Shown here one piece after another: positions 31,950-42,630 of a stretch of 64,000 bases of DNA. The notes under the pieces were generated by a model. That model was not told the DNA's origin. It worked only from the letters and a program-made list of their open reading frames with translations, and ran no database searches. Source of the stretch: Myxococcales bacterium (lineage in GTDB: Bacteria > Myxococcota_A > Polyangia > Fen-1088); NCBI GenBank assembly GCA_022184915.1, contig JAGTJU010000001.1, positions 1,490,057 to 1,554,056 on the forward strand, read 5' to 3'. Numbering within the stretch: position 1 is the stretch's first letter; each line of letters begins with the position of its first letter. Both the position numbers and the translations under genes were made by a program.

Positions 31950-34439
31950 TTGGGAACCCCGAAAAAGTCCTACCTCATCGTCACCGCCGTGGAGGCCGCC
32001 CTGGGCCGACTAGCCTCTTTGGCGGCCCGGCGACCCGTCGCGACCCTGCTCGTGCTGCTGGCCGTGACCCTGGCTGCCCTCGTCCCGGCGCGCCGGCTCT
32101 CCCTCAACGCCGACCTGATGGGCCTGCTGCCCGACAATGCCGAGAGCGTGCAGGCGCTCAAGCAGGTCAAGGACCGCTTCGGGGGCTTCGGCTACGTCGC
32201 CGTGGTGGGGAGAGGGGGATCCCCAGAAGCGCTGCAAGCCTTCGCCGACGATCTGGCGCCCGAGCTCGAGCGGCTACCCACCGTTCGTTACGTCGACCAC
32301 AAGCGCCCCCAGGATTTTTTCCAGGAGCATTTCCTCTACTTTCTGGAAACCGAGGACTTGCAGACGCTCGAAGAGCGGATCGCGGAGCGGGTCAACTGGG
32401 AAAAACGGCAGAAGAACCCCCTCTTCGTGGGCCTCGACGACGAAGCACCCCCGGCCGTCGAGGTTGACGACCTCGTCGACAAATACACGGTGGGCGGGGC
32501 GGGGCGCCTCTCGAAGGTGCGGGAGTCGTACTACATCGACCGCGAAGAAGGACTCATCGCGCTCTTCGTCAAGCCAAGCGGGATCGGCTCTGACCTGAAC
32601 TTCTCCCGGCGCGTGGTGGACGACGTGAAGGCCGCGGTAGCGTCCCTGGATCTCGACCGCTACGGCTCCGACTTCCGCGTCTCCTTGGGCGGCACCTTCA
32701 CCAAACGCGTGGACCAGCAGGAACTCATCACGCGCGATCTGCGCCTGACCACGCTCGTGGCCCTGATCGGCATTCTCGTTTACGTGGTGTTTTACTTTCG
32801 GCGTTTGGGCGCGGCGGCTCTTCTCTTCGTGCCGCTGCTCGTGGGCCTGGCCTGGACGTACGGCCTCGCAGGCCTCGTGTTTGGGCGCCTCAACATTCTC
32901 ACGGGCTTCATTGGTGCCATTTTGCTCGGCCTCGGCATCGACCACGGCATTCATTTGCTCGGGCGCTTCGAGTCGGAGCTGAAGACGCGGCCTTTTCACG
33001 AGGCCATCGCACAGGCGTTCGGCCGCACCGGGCGCGCAGTCGTTCTGGCAGCCTTGACGACTCTGGTGGCATTCTCCGGGCTTGCGCTCTCCGAGTTTCG
33101 GGCGTTTCGCGAGTTCGGCATCCTTGCGGCCTTCGGCATCACCATGGTGGTGCTGTCCACGGTGTTGATCCTGCCGGCGTCTCTCTCCCTCTTGTCGCGT
33201 TGGGGCTGGAAGCCGCGCGCGCCCAGTGCGGGTGTGATGGGCGGCCTGGTGCAGGCGCTCTCCCGGCGTCCGGGTGTGGCCACTGCGATTGCGGGTGTTG
33301 CGTTCGTGGCTCTGGCTGCGTCTTCCTTCCAGGGGCGTTTCGACTACGACACCCGGGCCCTGGCACAAAGCCATCTCGAATCGTTCAAGCTGGACGCCGC
33401 GCTCGATGGCCTGCTCGGCTACTCGATGACGCCCATGGTGGTGCTGGCCAACGACCAATCCCACGAGCGTCGCATCGTGGAGGGCTTTCGCGCGCGCAAG
33501 GCGGGCCGGGCAGACAAGAGCACCATCGACCTCGTGATGGCGAAGAGTGACTTCGTTCCTCCAGACCAAGCCGAAAAACGCGCTGTCATCGAACGAATCG
33601 GCAAACTGATCGATCCGCTCGAGGCCTCGGATTTCGAGGGCGATGCGCACGCGCGCTTTGCGGCTCTGCAGCAAGGAGTCAAGGCACTGCCCTTCGGCTA
33701 CGCAGACATTCCTGCCGAGATCCGACGCCAGTTCGAGAGCCCCCGACAGCTGGGCCCTGGCGGGGCGCCCCTCGCGGCCGAAGCGGGCAGCTTCGTCCTG
33801 GTGTTCAGCAGCTTGGACCTCTCGGACGGCAAAAACGCCATCCGCTTCGCCGAAGACGTGCGCAACGTCCCGCTCGAGGGGGGGGGAACCGTGTCTGCAG
33901 CAGGTGAACCGCTCGTGTTGGCCGACGTATTTTCGTTGGTGGCAAGCGAAGCGCCCCTCGTGATGGGCCTCACCCTCGTGCTCGTGTTCTTGTCCATGTG
34001 GCTCCTCGTCGGTTCTTTCCGCAAGAGCGTTTTGTGCCTGGTGCCCGCTGCGCTTACCCTGGTGGGGACCTTCGGCCTGCTGCCGCTTCTCGGGCTTTCC
34101 TTCAACACATTGAACGTGGTCATGATCCCGGTGCTGTTCGGGATGGGGGTCGACGGCGGGGTTCACCTGGTGACCCGCCGCATGCGGCCGGAGGAGCGGC
34201 TGGGGGCGATCACGGAAACGTCTCAAGCCATCTTGGCGGCCTTGCTCACCACGGCGCTTGGATTTGGGGCCCTGGTGCTCGCTGACCACAGCGGCCTCAA
34301 TTCGCTTGGCTGGGTTGCCCTGACGGGCTTGTTCGTCAACGCGCTCTCCTGCGTGGTGGTGCTCCCGGCCGTGCTCCTGTGGCTGGGAGATCGGGGCCGC
34401 CCTCAGGGCGCCATCGCTGACCCCGCGCAAGCGGCCTGA
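31950..34439 (+). CDS. MMPL/RND-superfamily exporter
   Basis: About 829 residues with two repeated halves, each one helix followed by a large periplasmic loop and five more helices, giving 12 membrane segments. The characteristic motif LLGLGIDHGIHLLGRF in the first half is mirrored by LFGMGVDGGVHLVTRR in the second; both have Asp residues expected in proton coupling. The architecture resembles HpnN-like hopanoid/lipid exporters and the MmpL group, so lipid transport is a reasonable but unproven guess. The start is a TTG at 31950 with AGGA upstream; there is a much longer open frame, but its N-terminal part is shadow sequence of the divergent gene. Confidence 0.9.
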   Translation: MGTPKKSYLIVTAVEAALGRLASLAARRPVATLLVLLAVTLAALVPARRLSLNADLMGLLPDNAESVQALKQVKDRFGGFGYVAVVGRGGSPEALQAFADDLAPELERLPTVRYVDHKRPQDFFQEHFLYFLETEDLQTLEERIAERVNWEKRQKNPLFVGLDDEAPPAVEVDDLVDKYTVGGAGRLSKVRESYYIDREEGLIALFVKPSGIGSDLNFSRRVVDDVKAAVASLDLDRYGSDFRVSLGGTFTKRVDQQELITRDLRLTTLVALIGILVYVVFYFRRLGAAALLFVPLLVGLAWTYGLAGLVFGRLNILTGFIGAILLGLGIDHGIHLLGRFESELKTRPFHEAIAQAFGRTGRAVVLAALTTLVAFSGLALSEFRAFREFGILAAFGITMVVLSTVLILPASLSLLSRWGWKPRAPSAGVMGGLVQALSRRPGVATAIAGVAFVALAASSFQGRFDYDTRALAQSHLESFKLDAALDGLLGYSMTPMVVLANDQSHERRIVEGFRARKAGRADKSTIDLVMAKSDFVPPDQAEKRAVIERIGKLIDPLEASDFEGDAHARFAALQQGVKALPFGYADIPAEIRRQFESPRQLGPGGAPLAAEAGSFVLVFSSLDLSDGKNAIRFAEDVRNVPLEGGGTVSAAGEPLVLADVFSLVASEAPLVMGLTLVLVFLSMWLLVGSFRKSVLCLVPAALTLVGTFGLLPLLGLSFNTLNVVMIPVLFGMGVDGGVHLVTRRMRPEERLGAITETSQAILAALLTTALGFGALVLADHSGLNSLGWVALTGLFVNALSCVVVLPAVLLWLGDRGRPQGAIADPAQAA

Positions 34440-34520
34440 CGTCCGGGCCTGTCGAGCGCGCGGGCGCGACCAAAGCCCGCACTCTCCCCTCGGGGGTGCC
34501 GAAAAGCCCGAGGCCGTCGC

Positions 34521-34549
34521 TTGACGCTCAGGGGCTCCGTGCTTACGTT
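34521..34549 (+). promoter_or_regulatory. Promoter-like site before dnaK, with a heat-shock-type -35
   Basis: TTGACG (34521-34526) is followed after 17 bases by TACGTT (34544-34549), 50 bases before the dnaK ATG. The extended -35 reads CTTGACG, close to the sigma-32 -35 CTTGAAA; the -10 does not resemble CCCCAT. No CIRCE element is present. Position and -35 support a promoter; sigma specificity is unsure. Confidence 0.45.
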
Positions 34550-34598
34550 GCACCTCAAGTCACAAGACACCCCGACTCAGCGGAAAGGACGGCTAACT

Positions 34599-36509
<1,911 letters not shown>

Positions 36510-36544
36510 GCCCGTACGTACGGGCCGCTCGGGAACGAAATCAG

Positions 36545-36573
36545 CAGCGCGTCGGGATGATCCCGGCGCGCTG
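36545..36573 (+). terminator. Strong stem-loop terminator after dnaK
   Basis: The arms CAGCGCGTCGGGA and TCCCGGCGCGCTG pair along 13 positions (one T-G wobble) around a TGA loop, and TCGTCTTTC follows. A separate perfect 16-base palindrome (36510-36525) starts right at the dnaK stop codon. Together they probably end the dnaK message before lgt. Confidence 0.7.
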
Positions 36574-36646
36574 TCGTCTTTCGAATCCGCGTGAAGTGGC
36601 TGCGCCTGTCGCGGGGTGAGCCCGCTGCTAGGCTCAGGTGCCCCTC

Positions 36647-37699
36647 ATGAGCCCGATCCTCCTCGAACTGCCCTCGAAGGTGCTGGCGCTCTTGGCCGTG
36701 ATCCTTGCCGGCGCGAGCTTTGTACGAGCCTGGGCGGCCCGCGGCCGTCCGGGCGCCAAGGCCTCCTCGACCCCCTGGCTTCTGCTGGCCGGGGCTTGGG
36801 CGCTCATGGGTTTGCGGGGCGGCGCGTTCGTGCCCAGGGTGGCGACCTTCCGAGAGCCCTGGGTCGCTCTGCCCATCTACGCCTATGGCACGATGTTGGG
36901 TACGTCGCTGGTGCTGGGATGGTTTGTGGCGCTTCGTTTCGCGAAGGCCGACGGGGTGCCGCAGGAACAGGCAGGAGCCATTTACATGTGGACCGCGGTC
37001 TGGGCGCTCGTGGGCGCGCGGCTGCTCTATGTGCTCACGAACCTCTCAGCCTTCAATCGCCCCGGCGATCTGATGGCGACGTTGATGGTTCAAAAGGGTG
37101 GCATGGTTGCCTATGGAGGCATGATCGGAGGGTTCTTGGCCAGCTGGTGGTGCTGCGTGCGTCGCAAGCTTCCTCTCTTGCAATGGGCGGACGTGGCGGC
37201 TCCGTCCGTTGCTTTGGGCACGGGCATCACGCGGATCGGTTGTTTGTTGTACGGATGTGACTACGGCCGACCGACGGATCGACCCTGGGCCCTGGTCTTT
37301 CCGAACGGCAGCCCCGCCTGGGACGCCCACATCCGACGGGGATTCATCGAGCCACACGCTGCGGGCTCTTTGCCGGTGCACCCCACGCAGGTCTACGAGT
37401 CCCTCCTGGGGTTTGCCCTCTTTGCCCTGTTGCTGGGCGTGCGGCGCCGCCGCCGCTTTTCAGGCCAAGTGTTCCTGGCCTGGGTGATCGGGTACGGCAT
37501 AGGTCGTCCCCTCATCGAGATCCTGCGGGATGACGACCAGCGGGGCCAGGTGGGGCCGTTTTCGACCTCGCAAGCCATCGGGATGACTGCCGTGCTGCTC
37601 GCCCTGGGGCTGTCTCGGGTGCTCGTGCGCAAACACCGGCGGGATCCGTCGTCTTCTCGGCTGTGGGACAAGGGAGGCGTCCGCTCTGGTTCGACTTGA
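36647..37699 (+). CDS. lgt: Prolipoprotein diacylglyceryl transferase
   Basis: Lgt attaches diacylglycerol to the lipobox Cys of prelipoproteins in the inner membrane, serving the lipoproteins seen elsewhere in the window. The 350-residue protein has several hydrophobic helices and the family motifs [18 protein letters not shown] (usual His replaced by Tyr in the AYGG position), [21 protein letters not shown] with the conserved Arg and Gly-Arg, and [14 protein letters not shown] three codons upstream (36638) is an alternative start. The C-terminal tail after residue 325 is basic and extra compared with E. coli Lgt. Confidence 0.9.
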   Translation: MSPILLELPSKVLALLAVILAGASFVRAWAARGRPGAKASSTPWLLLAGAWALMGLRGGAFVPRVATFREPWVALPIYAYGTMLGTSLVLGWFVALRFAKADGVPQEQAGAIYMWTAVWALVGARLLYVLTNLSAFNRPGDLMATLMVQKGGMVAYGGMIGGFLASWWCCVRRKLPLLQWADVAAPSVALGTGITRIGCLLYGCDYGRPTDRPWALVFPNGSPAWDAHIRRGFIEPHAAGSLPVHPTQVYESLLGFALFALLLGVRRRRRFSGQVFLAWVIGYGIGRPLIEILRDDDQRGQVGPFSTSQAIGMTAVLLALGLSRVLVRKHRRDPSSSRLWDKGGVRSGST

Positions 37700-37764
37700 C
37701 GCGATGGCTCCGCGTGGGCCTCGCCCGCGATTGCTGGTATAAGAAGCAAAACGGGGAGGCAGCG

Positions 37765-38286
37765 ATGAGCATGAAGCGCAGTGCTGGCACGCGGGCGACC
37801 ACGCTCGGGTCCGACAGCAGCGGTGTGAAGGTCGATCGACAGGTGCTCTTCGACGAGCTCCGCAAGCGCGCAGAAGGCGGGGAGGTCTTCTCCGCCGTGG
37901 ACGTGGCGTTGGCGATCGGGGCGGCAGAGCCGCAAGTGGCCCGCACATTGATTGGGCTTGGGGCCGAGGGTGCGATCGAGAAGGTGGACGTGGGCAAGTA
38001 CCGCGCCAACCCCATCGCGGATCTAGATTTGCCCGACTTCCTCAAGGCCTTCTCACGGGCCTCCAAGATGGACGCGACCCGCATGCGCGACATCTCGGAG
38101 ATCGAACGGCTCAAGAAAAACAACGACGTCATGCGGACCCGGCTGCTGCGCGCGCAGGCCGAGCGCGACCACTATCTTGCGGCCCTGCAGCGCCATGGCA
38201 TCGACCCAGGCCCTCTGGCGGCAGAAGAACCGCCGCCTGCGCCCGGCACGGGGGTTCGTGGCTCTGACCCTTCCGGCCAGGCGTGA
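37765..38286 (+). CDS. Possible winged-helix/coiled-coil protein of unknown function
   Basis: A 173-residue soluble protein starting at an ATG with GGGGAGG 5 bases upstream. Residues 20-85 look like a small helical DNA- or protein-binding module (DVALAIGAAEPQVARTLIGLGAEGAIEKVDVGKYRAN resembles a helix-turn-helix with a short wing). Residues 105-145 form a charged helix likely to be a coiled coil (IERLKKNNDVMRTRLLRAQ). The Pro-rich tail overlaps the start of the phosphatase gene (GTGA). I do not recognise a family; a regulator role is only a guess. Confidence 0.75.
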   Translation: MSMKRSAGTRATTLGSDSSGVKVDRQVLFDELRKRAEGGEVFSAVDVALAIGAAEPQVARTLIGLGAEGAIEKVDVGKYRANPIADLDLPDFLKAFSRASKMDATRMRDISEIERLKKNNDVMRTRLLRAQAERDHYLAALQRHGIDPGPLAAEEPPPAPGTGVRGSDPSGQA

Positions 38287-38822
38287 GGGAGCGCATGAGC
38301 GAAGCGAACCCGCCGTCCCTCCGCGAAAAGCCCATCCACCTCACGCTCATTCGTCACGGCACCGCCCACGACGCCGATCGCGACAGTGACCGGGCGCTCA
38401 CCCCGGGCGGGAGGCGAGAGGTGGCGCGGGTGGGCCGAGGTCTGCTGCGCACCGGGACCCGCTTCGACGTGGTGGTCTCGAGCCCCCTGGTGCGGGCCGT
38501 GCAGACCGCCGAGATCGTGATCGCCCGCCTGGACCACGCCGGCCAGGTCGTCGTGGATCGTTGCCTCGAGCCCGAACGTTCACCGCGCGCCGTGATCGAG
38601 TTCGTGCGCGCGCTCGCGCCCGCGCGCCGGATCGCTCTCGTGGCCCACGAGCCGATCCTTTCGTCCTTGGCGGGCTTGCTCCTCGGGCGCCCCTTGGGCC
38701 GGGGCCTCCTCAAGGGCGAGGCGCTGAGGATCCGGTTGGCGCAGGGGCTCGACCGGCCAGGGCAGTGGCGTTGGTCGATCGATCCCGTGGCGGGCAAGCG
38801 CAAGCACCCCGCTTCGTCCTGA
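38283..38822 (+). CDS. SixA-like histidine phosphatase
   Basis: A 179-residue (or 175 from the ATG at 38295) soluble member of the histidine phosphatase superfamily. The catalytic LIRHGTAHDAD motif is near the N-terminus; then comes SSPLVRAVQTAEIV with the conserved Arg, and LVAHEPILSSLAGLL with the second His. The short size and motif pattern are most like SixA, which removes phosphate from a phosphohistidine in E. coli phosphotransfer proteins; the target here is unknown. Its GTG start overlaps the TGA of the upstream gene. Confidence 0.88.
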   Translation: MRERMSEANPPSLREKPIHLTLIRHGTAHDADRDSDRALTPGGRREVARVGRGLLRTGTRFDVVVSSPLVRAVQTAEIVIARLDHAGQVVVDRCLEPERSPRAVIEFVRALAPARRIALVAHEPILSSLAGLLLGRPLGRGLLKGEALRIRLAQGLDRPGQWRWSIDPVAGKRKHPASS

Positions 38823-38825
38823 CCC

Positions 38826-39842
38826 ATGAACCAGCGCATCCGCCTCGTGTTGCGACCCCCTGCGCTGCTCGGGGGCGCCCGCGCCACCGAACGCATGGTC
38901 GAGATGGAAGCGGCCCAGGGCGAGGTGCGTCTCGGTCGGGGGCCCGACCTGGGTCTCACGCTGCCGTTTCCCACCGTTTCCACCTTGCATGCCCGCGTCT
39001 TTGCGCTCGACGGACAGTGGTGGGTTGAAGATCTTGGAAGCGTCAATGGCACCTGGATTGGCCCTCGCCGCATCGGCGCGCACCGCCCCGAGCCCCTGCG
39101 CGGCGGAGACGAGCTGCGCCTGGCTGACATCACCGTGGTGTTCGCAGGTGTCGTGGGCGACGGCCCCGCGCCCCCGGTGGGCACGGGCGAGGTGCATGGC
39201 ACCACCACCATCGCGCGGCGTCTGGTGGCGGACCTCTTCGGGGCCGTGCGCCCCACGGAGGTGGCCGTGGTGGAGGTCGTGGAGGGCCCCGACCGTGGGC
39301 AGCGCCTTCCCCTGCCGGACAGCGGACGGGTGTACCGCGTGGGGCGTGGCGCCACCTGCGATCTGGTGTTGTCGGACGCGGACGCCTCCCGTGAACACGT
39401 GGCGCTCGAGCGCCGCTGGGACGGGATCTTCGTGACCGACCTGGGCTCGAAAAACGGCGTGATGGTGGAAGGAAAGCGCATCGCAGGCGCCGTGCGTTTG
39501 GGAGACGGCACGCTCGTGGTCCTGGGCGCCACCCGCCTGCGCCTCGACGATCCGGAAGACCGATACCTGCGGGTCATGCAGGACCCCAGTGGGCCCGAAA
39601 ACCCGGTGGCCGCGCCTCCTGCGGCCCCAACACCCGAGGCGGGCACGCCGCGGGCGGTTGCGGGGAAGGGTTCCGCCGCGCGGCCTGCCCGTCAGCCCTT
39701 GCGCGCGGCAGGGCATCCGCCAGCCGGGCGCACACAGCGCTTACCGCAGCCTCGGGCTCGTGGTGTCGCCTTGTGGTTTGGGCTGCTCGCCGGCGGCGTG
39801 CTGCTGGCGCTGGCGGGCCTGGTGCTGGTGCTGGCGATGTGA
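38826..39842 (+). CDS. Double FHA-domain protein with a C-terminal membrane anchor
   Basis: A 338-residue protein with two forkhead-associated domains, which bind phosphothreonine peptides. FHA-1 (about 15-105) shows RLGRGPDLGLTLP, STLHARVFALDG and DLGSVNGTWIGPRRI; FHA-2 (about 148-250) shows YRVGRGATCDLVLSD, ASREHVALER and DLGSKNGVMVEGKRI. A Pro/Ala-rich linker (260-310) leads to one hydrophobic helix at the end (ALWFGLLAGGVLLALAGLVLVLA), so the FHA domains face the cytoplasm on a tail anchor. Starts 3 bases after the phosphatase gene, implying co-transcription. It probably reads Hanks-kinase phosphorylation; the partner is unknown. Confidence 0.93.
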   Translation: MNQRIRLVLRPPALLGGARATERMVEMEAAQGEVRLGRGPDLGLTLPFPTVSTLHARVFALDGQWWVEDLGSVNGTWIGPRRIGAHRPEPLRGGDELRLADITVVFAGVVGDGPAPPVGTGEVHGTTTIARRLVADLFGAVRPTEVAVVEVVEGPDRGQRLPLPDSGRVYRVGRGATCDLVLSDADASREHVALERRWDGIFVTDLGSKNGVMVEGKRIAGAVRLGDGTLVVLGATRLRLDDPEDRYLRVMQDPSGPENPVAAPPAAPTPEAGTPRAVAGKGSAARPARQPLRAAGHPPAGRTQRLPQPRARGVALWFGLLAGGVLLALAGLVLVLAM

Positions 39843-39878
39843 TTGCGGCCGCGGGTTCTGGCTCTTATTCTGCGCCCC

Positions 39879-40892
39879 ATGACCGACCTTGTTGCCGCCC
39901 TTCGCGCTCCTTTGGTGTTTAGCCCGCGCTACCAGGTGCTCGTCTGGGGCGGCCGCCGCATGGAGGCGTACCGCACGGATCTGCCCGAAGGGCCCGTGGG
40001 TGAGTCCTGGGATCTTGCGGACCAAGAGCGTGGCATGAGCGTTGTATCCCAGGGACCTTTGGCGGGTGAAACGCTGCGAGAGCTGACGCTGCGGTTTGGC
40101 AGGGCGCTCGTGGGTGACGGCTTCGCGGGGGGGCCGTTTCCTCTGCTCGTCAAGCTCATCGATGCCGCCGATCGCCTGAGCGTGCAGGTGCACCCCGACG
40201 ACGCCTTGGCCCAGAGCCTGGGGCTCGGGCAGAACGGCAAAACAGAATGTTGGCTGATGGTGGGTGAGGGAGGCGAACTTTTTCAGGGAACGCAACCCGG
40301 CGTGGATCGCGCCGCGTTCGAGGCCGCTTTGGGCGAGGGGCGTGTCGAGGAGACTCTGAACCGGTTCGAGACGCGGGCCGGAGATTTCTTTTTCCTCGAG
40401 GCACGGACCGTACACGCTCTGGGGCGGGGGTGTTTGCTCTACGAAGTGCAGCAGACCTCCGACATCACGTTCCGCGTATGGGACTGGGGGCGTGTGGGGC
40501 TCGACGGCCAGCCTCGTCCGCTGCACGTGGCCGAGTCGCTCGCGACCATCGATTTTGCCCGTACCGGGTTTGGGCCCGTGCGCCCAGCGTGCGAGGCGCA
40601 CCCGGCAGGTGGACTGGTGCGCAGCCTGGCGTCGTGCGCGTACTTCGCCGTCGAGGAGCGTCTGCTCGAGCGAAGCGGTCAGGTCACGGCGTCCACGCCC
40701 ACGCGCGCCCGGGTTTGCACGATCGTGACCTGCCTCGGGGGACGAGGGCAGCTCGTCACGGAAGGGGGTACGTTGGCCCTGGGGCCCATGCAGACCGCGC
40801 TCGTCCCCGCCTTGGCCGGGGGCTGGCAGGCTGTGGCCGCGACGGATGACTTCAAGGTGCTCGCCGCCACCCCAAAGTTCCCGCCCACCTGA
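39879..40892 (+). CDS. Type I mannose-6-phosphate isomerase
   Basis: A 337-residue cupin-type, zinc-dependent isomerase interconverting mannose-6-phosphate and fructose-6-phosphate, supplying GDP-mannose for surface sugars. Motifs are PFPLLVKLIDAADRLSVQVHPDD (zinc ligands in the QVHPDD segment), KTECWLMVG (Glu ligand) and FFFLEARTVHALG (His ligand). The size matches the short YvyI/ManA type found in many bacteria. The ATG at 39879 gives the usual N-terminus; 12 residues more are possible from 39843. Convergent with ffh. Confidence 0.9.
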   Translation: MTDLVAALRAPLVFSPRYQVLVWGGRRMEAYRTDLPEGPVGESWDLADQERGMSVVSQGPLAGETLRELTLRFGRALVGDGFAGGPFPLLVKLIDAADRLSVQVHPDDALAQSLGLGQNGKTECWLMVGEGGELFQGTQPGVDRAAFEAALGEGRVEETLNRFETRAGDFFFLEARTVHALGRGCLLYEVQQTSDITFRVWDWGRVGLDGQPRPLHVAESLATIDFARTGFGPVRPACEAHPAGGLVRSLASCAYFAVEERLLERSGQVTASTPTRARVCTIVTCLGGRGQLVTEGGTLALGPMQTALVPALAGGWQAVAATDDFKVLAATPKFPPT

Positions 40893-40963
40893 GGCGGTGG
40901 CGCCGCGTTCGTCACGCCCGACGGCGTTGCGCGCTCCGTCTCCGCCAGGCCGAAGGCCGCACG

Positions 40964-42571
40964 TTAGTTGCGGTTCTTCTTGCGTGCTTTCTTCTGTTCG
41001 CGGCGCTTCTGCTTCATCTTCACTTTCTCGACGCTCCGTTTTGGGGCCGAGAAGTGACCGCGCTCCATGCTGGGCGTCGACATCATGCTGGCCAGCTGAT
41101 TGATGTCGAGGCCACCCATCTTCGCCATTTGACCCATCTGGCGCAGCTGTCCCAGCTGCTTGAATCCGGGCAATCGGCCGAGCAGGCCCGTGCTTTGACC
41201 GATCTGCTGCATCATCTGCCGCATCATCGCGAAGCGGTTGAGGATGTCGGCGACATCTTGCTCCCGACGGCCCGAGCCGCGGGCCACGCGGCGCAGCCGG
41301 TGTTGGTCGTAAAAGGCGCTGCGCTTCTTTTTTCGTCGCTCGCCCTCGATCACCTCTTCCCAGCTGGTGACGATGAAGCGCTCGGGGTGCCTGCGCTCGT
41401 CGTCGGTCATCGACGAGATGATCGCCTTGATCTTGACCAGCTCCTTGTCATCGATCTGCGCGTTTTCTGGGATGTGATCCGCGATTCCGGGGATCATCTC
41501 GACCATCTCGCGCAGCGAGCCCATCTTCTGCAGCACGCTGATCTGCTCGAGGAAGTCGTTCATGTCGAACTTCCCCTTGAGCATGCGCATCGCATCCTGC
41601 TCGGCCTTCTCCTGGTCGACCACCTCCTCGAACTGCTGGATGAGGCCCACCACGTCGCCCTGGCCCAGGATGCGGCTGGCCATGCCGTCAGGGCGGAACT
41701 CTTCGAGCCGCTCCGAGGACTCACCCATACCCACGAACTTGATCGGCTTGCTGGTGACCGCGCGGACGGACAGCGCGGCGCCGCCACGCGCGTCGCCGTC
41801 GAGCTTTGTCAGTACGACGCCGTCGTAGTCGAGCCGATCGTTGAAGGTCTTCGCCGTCGCCACGGCGTCCTGCCCGATCATCGCGTCGACGACGAAGAAG
41901 ATGTTGGCAGGGTTGCAGCGCCGCTTGATCTCGCTGAGCTCGTTCATCAACGGCTCGTCGATCGCCAGACGGCCGGCCGTGTCGAAGATGATGACGTCAC
42001 GGCCGTTCTGGGCGGCAAACTTCATTGCCCGCTCGCAAATGTCAGGCGGACTGCCGCCCGGCTCTGCGTAGACGGGCACCTCGAGCTTTTCGCCCAGCAC
42101 CTTGAGCTGATCGATCGCGGCCGGCCTGTAAACGTCGGCGGCGACGAGCAGGGGGCGTTTGTGCCGCTTCTTCAGCAACAAGGCCAGCTTGCCCACCGTG
42201 GTGGTTTTGCCGGAGCCCTGAAGGCCTACCATCATGATGCCGGTGGGGCCCTTCTTCGCGAAGGTGATCTCGCTGTTCGTCGGCCCCATGAGCTCGACGA
42301 GCTCGTCGTTGCACATCTTGACGAAGTGATCGACGGGGCTCACTTTGCGGGTCTTGTCGGCCGTGCCGGCCTTGACCTTCACGATCTGGCCGATGGCCTT
42401 GTCTCGCACCCGTTTGCAGAAGTCCTGAACCACGTCGTAGCCGACGTCGGCCTCGAGCAGAGCCGTGCGTACGTCTTTCAGCGCTTCGTCGACCGTGGCT
42501 TCGTCGAGTTCGGCGAGGCCCTGGAAGCGTTGGCGGGCGGAGCGGAAGCCTTTTGTGAGCGTCTCGAACAT
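40964..42571 (-). CDS. ffh: Signal recognition particle protein Ffh, with an extra segment in the M domain
   Basis: Ffh binds 4.5S RNA and signal sequences of nascent membrane proteins and delivers them to FtsY. The 535-residue protein (E. coli 453) has the N domain (1-95), G1 GLQGSGKTT (116-123), DTAGRLAID (near 197), TKLDGDARGGAALS (near 255) and the M domain. Just before the RNA-binding core HRLRRVARGSG (424-434) lies an extra charged stretch, WEEVIEGERRKKKRSAFYDQ (about 404-423), where other Ffh proteins continue directly (see finding). The C-terminus is a long Lys/Arg-rich tail (KMKQKRREQKKARKKNRN). Convergent with the isomerase gene. Confidence 0.96.
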   Translation of the reverse strand: MFETLTKGFRSARQRFQGLAELDEATVDEALKDVRTALLEADVGYDVVQDFCKRVRDKAIGQIVKVKAGTADKTRKVSPVDHFVKMCNDELVELMGPTNSEITFAKKGPTGIMMVGLQGSGKTTTVGKLALLLKKRHKRPLLVAADVYRPAAIDQLKVLGEKLEVPVYAEPGGSPPDICERAMKFAAQNGRDVIIFDTAGRLAIDEPLMNELSEIKRRCNPANIFFVVDAMIGQDAVATAKTFNDRLDYDGVVLTKLDGDARGGAALSVRAVTSKPIKFVGMGESSERLEEFRPDGMASRILGQGDVVGLIQQFEEVVDQEKAEQDAMRMLKGKFDMNDFLEQISVLQKMGSLREMVEMIPGIADHIPENAQIDDKELVKIKAIISSMTDDERRHPERFIVTSWEEVIEGERRKKKRSAFYDQHRLRRVARGSGRREQDVADILNRFAMMRQMMQQIGQSTGLLGRLPGFKQLGQLRQMGQMAKMGGLDINQLASMMSTPSMERGHFSAPKRSVEKVKMKQKRREQKKARKKNRN

Positions 42572-42630
42572 GGGGCCGCGGACTCTACCACAGTGGATCC
42601 GGGTTTGCGGGCCCGGGCGGCGGGGGGGCG

